NCBI GenBank assembly: GCA_037127255.1
Contig: JBANSL010000020.1
Location: 53,357,098-53,421,097 of the forward strand
DNA: 64,000 nt
DNA from: Persicaria tinctoria
Lineage: Eukaryota; Streptophyta; Magnoliopsida; Caryophyllales; Polygonaceae
Direction of reading: 5' to 3'
Made by a program: the position numbers and the translations under genes. Of the stretch, positions 60,601 to 64,000 are shown one piece after another (position 1 is the first letter of the stretch; each line of letters begins with the position of its first letter). Under the pieces are notes generated by a model, which was given only the letters and a program-made list of their open reading frames with translations, was not told the DNA's origin and did no database searches.

Positions 60601-61072
60601 GAGAATAAAATTCACTCAACAATCATAAGAAAAGAAAAAAAAATACGGTTAGTAACCGATCCTGGTTTTGGAGAATAAAATTCACGCAAGGAGGAAAGAA
60701 AAATAATTAGAAATACTTGGAAAAAAAATGAGCTTGAATGAAAATCCAAAGTAGAAAAGGCCTAGTAATCTATGGGTGTTTATGACGCTTTTTAAATGCT
60801 TAATGATTTTGATTGCTCAATACATTCTGAATGCAAACATCCCATGAACCTAATTGGAGTTTAAAGTAATGAGTATGAAGGGTTTGATGTGGGTCTCATA
60901 GTGTCCTAACTATTTTGAGCTTAACGTAATAAATACTTCTCAAGCCATGATAATCATACTGATGAGTGATCTTTCATAGAAATTTCTTTTAGTCTTTTTT
61001 TTTTTTTTAATTTGTCTTTGTTTTATGATTAATTTGCTTGGGGACAAGCAAAAGTCTAAGCATGGGGTAGTT
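57627..61072 (+). other. long non-coding interior of the Athila/Tat-like element
   Basis: A C/T-rich block (57770-58460) produces a Pro/Ser-rich frame (57649-58395) that I do not consider coding. It is followed by T-rich sequence (58500-59960) without ORFs of note. Near 59986 TTGAGGACAAAGTAAAATTTTAAGCATGAGG resembles the motif before the 3' LTR (61041-61065). At 60520-60690 GGAGAATAAAATTCAC recurs about five times. This could be captured host DNA or a LARD-type structural region. Confidence 0.55.
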
Positions 61073-61598
61073 TGATAGAGTATATTTTAGTCTTGTTTTA
61101 AGTATAGATTTGCATATTAATTTATAGCATTTTTACATATTTTATAGCTTAATTTGTATTATTTGATTTTCGGAGTCTACACTAGTGTTTTTATATATTT
61201 CAAGTATTTTTAAGCTCGATCGTATGAATTTGAAAGATTGCTCGGATTATTATACACATTGGAAGCGAGATGGCCGGCTGCATATTGGGCTGATGAAGTA
61301 CCGACATACCATCCAATGGAGGAGATGCGGCTTCGGTGTTGGGCTCACAAGTCGCAAGTGCCGCAGTACCTTATATTATATTAGATATAAATTAGATATA
61401 TTTATATTATCATATATTCATATTAGGATAGATAGATGAAACCCTTACTATGTTTTGTCTTAATTGGTAAATAAACTTAACTTATAAATAACTTGATTTT
61501 CTGTGGGATCGACTCGTGCTTACCACACTACATACTACATTAGTTAGTAAGTTCGAATTTATTTTGATACGGTTTACGCGACTAAAAACCGTCCATCA
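61073..61598 (+). repeat. 3' LTR, 526 bp, internally deleted
   Basis: Aligns with the 5' LTR apart from a deletion of about 98 bp at GATAGAT^GAAACCC (near 61437) and scattered substitutions. Ends CCGTCCATCA followed by the ATACC duplication. Confidence 0.9.
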
Positions 61599-61809
61599 AT
61601 ACCCGTGTACTCTATGAGCTCGATGCTTCTTCCGAAGGAGATTTGCAAAGGGATTGATCGTGAGTGCAAACGGTTCATCTGGGGAGAGTCTGGTGGAATC
61701 CGAAAGCTTCACCTTGTAGCCTGGAATGAGATTTGCAAACCTAAAGAGCTTCGTGGGTTGGGGACCCGTAATGCGCAGGACATGAACATGGCGTTGGTTG
61801 GCAAACTTG
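61599..61809 (+). pseudogene. LINE ORF2, post-RT connection region
   Basis: Encodes YSMSSMLLPKEICKGI and CKRFIWGESGG, LHLVAWNEICKPKELRGLG and MNMALVGKLA, the conserved segment after the RT domain (compare YFMQSSYIPQRVCEDI in the LINE at 29546-35778). It is open throughout. Confidence 0.85.
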
Positions 61810-62957
61810 CACTACTAGAATTATGTTATTTAACATCGGTAGATTAACATCGGTTAGAAAAACAGGCAATGTTAAAAAGAACATCAACTCTTAAGGTCTT
61901 TTCTCTAAAAGAGGTAACCTATTGACCACAATTCAGAGTGATAGAATTGTCAATTCTATCACTCATTGAAGATTTTCTTTTTAACAAAATTTCTGCAACT
62001 GGAGGTAACGTCTTTGCAGGTCCAGTGCTTCCCTTTTCCTTTGACTTTCTTGATTAATTTCATTATTGTTATTAGATTGCACATTTGCTCTAGTATAGTG
62101 AAATAGAAGTTTGGGTTTACAAAATTTTAGTCGAAAATCAGTGTCTAGTACTCTAGTTCTTAGGCTTTAATCTTAGATGCTTGTTTCATGCTTTGTTTTT
62201 TAGAGTGGTAGTTGCTACAAGATCTGGGATCATAGACCCAAATCCATTAGTGTGCGAACATAGTTCTTGCATGATTGAAGTTATACTATCAGCTTGGAAT
62301 GTTACTTTCCCCTTTGCGCAATCTAGATGCTTCCAGGGGTTTGATATGAGGCTCAACTGTGTTTGGCCTTAGAAAGTCGAGGTTTAGGCTTTATTTTTGC
62401 TTGCTTTTGCCTGCAAGATAGAATGTAGATTCAATTTGAACTAGAATGATTTTATTTATTCAATAGATATCGGTCAGAATTGTGGTAAAGAAAGAACATT
62501 TGAGTTGTATAAAAAAAACATTTGAGTTATGGTAATTTAAAGCCTCTTAGCTCAAATTGGTAGAGCGTTGTGCTCAAGCACAAAGACGCGGGTTCAAATC
62601 CCGCATAGGCTACAATAATGAAAAGATAAGCAAATATGTAATTTAACATCAGGTAATAGCCGATGTTCTTAAAGAAATCGATGTCTATGTTAGTGATGTA
62701 AAAAGTAAAAACTTTTTAACATCAGGAAATAGCCGATGTCTTTGTATGTTATAACATTGGTTATATTTTATAATCGATGTCATAGGATAACAAAGACATC
62801 GGATTTATAAATATAAACGATGTTATAACATACAAAGACATCGGGTTCTGGTCGATGTGAAAAACTTTTGACTTTTTACATCCCCACATAGACATCGATT
62901 TTTTTTTTGAAAGACATCGGCTATTCCCCGATGTTAAATAACAAATTTCTAGTAGTG
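61810..62957. mobile_element. non-autonomous CACTA (En/Spm) element, 1,148 bp
   Basis: Ends CACTACTAGAATTATGTTAT and (complement) CACTACTAGAAATTTGTTAT, with a perfect 3-bp duplication TTG (61807-61809 and 62958-62960). Subterminal CATCGG/CCGATG motifs occur many times, especially in the right 300 bp, as expected for transposase-binding sites. No transposase is encoded. It interrupts the LINE frame exactly between GKL and AWKF. Confidence 0.95.
62541..62612 (+). tRNA. tRNA-like sequence inside the CACTA element (probable pseudogene)
   Basis: Folds into a cloverleaf: acceptor AGCCTCT/ATAGGCT (one mismatch), D stem GCTC/GAGC with loop AAATTGGTA, anticodon stem TTGTG/CACAA, T arm GCGGG-TTCAAAT-CCCGC, and discriminator A. 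The anticodon loop has six bases (CTCAAG) instead of seven, so the anticodon is ambiguous; reading CAA would mean Leu, but there is no long variable arm as in tRNA-Leu. Box A (TTAGCTCAAATTGG) and box B (GGTTCAAATCC) are good, so Pol III might still transcribe it. Confidence 0.6.
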
Positions 62958-62960
62958 TTG

Positions 62961-64000
62961 CGTGGAAATTTCTGATGGAAGACGACCCACTTTGGATCAA
63001 GACGTTGCGAGTAAATACATGAGGGGCACGGGCGTTGTTGCAGCTAATCCCTCCTACATCTGGAGGAGCATACAAGCCGGGTTAAAGGATGTGGTGTCTA
63101 AAGGGTTTGGGTATGTGCTTGGGGAAGGAAAAGACGTACATTGGGTTTTGGACAGACATCTGGTTAAGGGACAGACCGTTGATTCAAATAACCTCGAGCA
63201 ACATATCTCAAAAGGAACGAAGCCTGCTGGTGGAAGATATGTGGATGGAGGAGGGTTGTTGGGGCTGGGAGCGATTGGAAGGGTTGCTGTCGAAGGAAGT
63301 GCTGATTGAGTTGTCGAGCTTTGAGGTCCGAGAGGGAGCGGAGGAGTACTCGATGACGTGGGTGCATACTGACAATGGTAGATATTCCGTCAAATCGGCC
63401 TATGACTTCATTCAGGGGAATAGAAACATCTGTTCCATGGACCAATATGTCTTCAGAATGATTTGGAAACTCAAAGTGCAGGAGAGGTTGAGGTACTTTG
63501 TTTGGAAATGCTTAAAGGGGGCTACTCTCACAAATGTGGAGAGGGTTAGACGCCACTTTGCCACCTCTCCTCTTTGTGGTAGATGTGGGGATCATGAGGA
63601 ATCGTTACTGCACTTGTTCAGAGATTGCAAAGAAGCCCACTAGGTTTGGATCAAGCTCAATGCGGAAAGACACATGGGAACGTTCTTCGCCGGCACATTT
63701 GTCGTGTGGATTCGAGGTAATATCCTTAACTCTTCTGTTGCTATTAATAATATTGCTTGAAGAGATATTTTGCAGAGGCGATATGGTGGATTTGGAAATG
63801 GCAGAATGTCTTCGTGTTTAACAACCAAGAGTGGCATGGGTGCAAGAAATATCCCATCGTTAATCAGGCCAAGGATTACACGAGAAGCATGAGCAAGCAA
63901 AGAAAAAATACAAAAATGTGTTGCATAAAGGAAATCAGAATCTCGTGGGAGAAGCCGCCGGATGGATGGTTGAAGATCAGCACTGATGGAGCCATGAGAA
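62961..64000 (+). pseudogene. LINE ORF2, zf-RVT and start of RNase H (continues past window)
   Basis: Resumes AWKFLMEDDPLWIK, then LGKEKTYIGFWTDIWL, EYSMTWVHTDNGRYSVKSAY, RLRYFVWKCLKGATLTNVERV and the zinc-ribbon-like CGRCGDHEESLLHLFRDC (about 63575-63630). The last 60 bases give SWEKPPDGWLKISTDGA, the first RNase H motif with its catalytic D. Several stops and frame changes lie between 63640 and 63930. Confidence 0.85.

Larger units (their letters stand above)
55864..61598 (+). mobile_element. non-autonomous Athila/Tat-like LTR retrotransposon
   Basis: TG...CA LTRs (55864-56484 and 61073-61598) and a perfect 5-bp duplication ATACC (55859-55863 and 61599-61603). The PBS matches tRNA-Asp. The interior has a gag-like frame, an acidic frame and a long non-coding part, but no protease, RT or integrase, so it relies on another element. 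The 3' end carries GGGGACAAGCAAAAGTCTAAGCATGGGG, the style of sequence preceding 3' LTRs in Athila/Tat elements. LTRs differ at roughly 15 positions over 520 aligned bases by hand. Confidence 0.85.
42400..64000 (+). mobile_element. L1-type LINE, broken into six pieces by nested insertions
   Basis: Pieces in order: 5' UTR (about 42400-42473), ORF1 start (43078-43565), ORF1 and endonuclease (51567-53672), endonuclease end and RT (54292-55863), thumb region (61599-61809), zf-RVT and RNase H (62961-64000, running off the window). Insertions are a hAT MITE, a Copia element, an RTE fragment, an Athila-like element and a CACTA element. Removing the last two with one target duplication each restores frame (NAIPVYSM and GKLAWKFL). 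The LINE adds up to about 5.5 kb within the window. The exact 5' end is uncertain; a purine-rich AAAATCTCTAGAGAGAGTGC near 42405 is a candidate. Confidence 0.85.

Noticed and set aside
62541..62612. Functional tRNA-Leu (CAA)
   Set aside because: The anticodon loop has six bases and there is no long variable arm, so it is listed as tRNA-like instead.

Overview
This is plant nuclear DNA, almost certainly from a eudicot with a repeat-rich genome. Supporting signs are L1-type LINEs carrying an RNase H domain, Copia and Athila/Tat-like LTR retrotransposons primed by plant tRNAs, TC...CTAG Helitrons, Stowaway/hAT/MULE/CACTA DNA transposons, interstitial TTTAGGG repeats and a decayed plastid rpoC2 insertion. 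Very little host gene content is visible. The only credible protein-coding host locus is a small two-exon gene of unknown function (9913-10487, +), which has a second inverted copy (40752-41255, -). A possible orphan first exon lies at 1001-1036.

Layout. 1-2000: GA/CT-rich then AT-rich DNA with one possible first exon. 2001-4769: a hAT MITE split by a Helitron whose 5' end is tandemly repeated seven times. 4913-9720: two adjoining MULE/foldback-type elements with related termini, the second with about 0.85-kb inverted arms. 9735-12895: first copy of the small gene locus, interrupted after 10711 by unrelated DNA that includes plastid rpoC2. 14598-16970: two head-to-tail Helitrons. 17050-23681: a one-ended, minus-strand LTR element with a 2.9-kb LTR. 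23930-28391: two more head-to-tail Helitrons holding a LINE 3' fragment and a Stowaway MITE. 29257-36152: a hAT MITE into which a nearly full-length minus-strand L1 LINE (29546-35778) has inserted. 36761-39736: a MULE whose transposase ends in an OTU cysteine-protease domain, inserted into the second copy of the small gene locus (to about 41420). 41486-42120: Helitron remnant.

From about 42400 to the end of the window lies one plus-strand L1 LINE of roughly 5.5 kb, blown apart by five insertions whose boundaries can mostly be read to the base: a hAT MITE (42482-43069, 8-bp TSD), a minus-strand Copia element (43566-51566, itself carrying a hAT MITE at 48005-48395), a 5'-truncated RTE LINE (about 53673-54291), an Athila/Tat-like non-autonomous LTR element (55864-61598, TSD ATACC) and a CACTA element (61810-62957, TSD TTG) containing a tRNA-like sequence. 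At the LTR and CACTA junctions the LINE reading frame rejoins exactly when the insert and one TSD are removed.

The most unusual signals are: a Helitron 5' terminus amplified into a tandem array with a 3-unit periodicity; two Helitron head-to-tail junctions; tRNA-like box A/box B modules in several unrelated DNA transposons; the OTU-bearing MULE with self-complementary terminal repeats; and the inverted small-gene duplication in which each copy was later broken by a different insertion. All assignments are from reading the sequence; no database search was possible.
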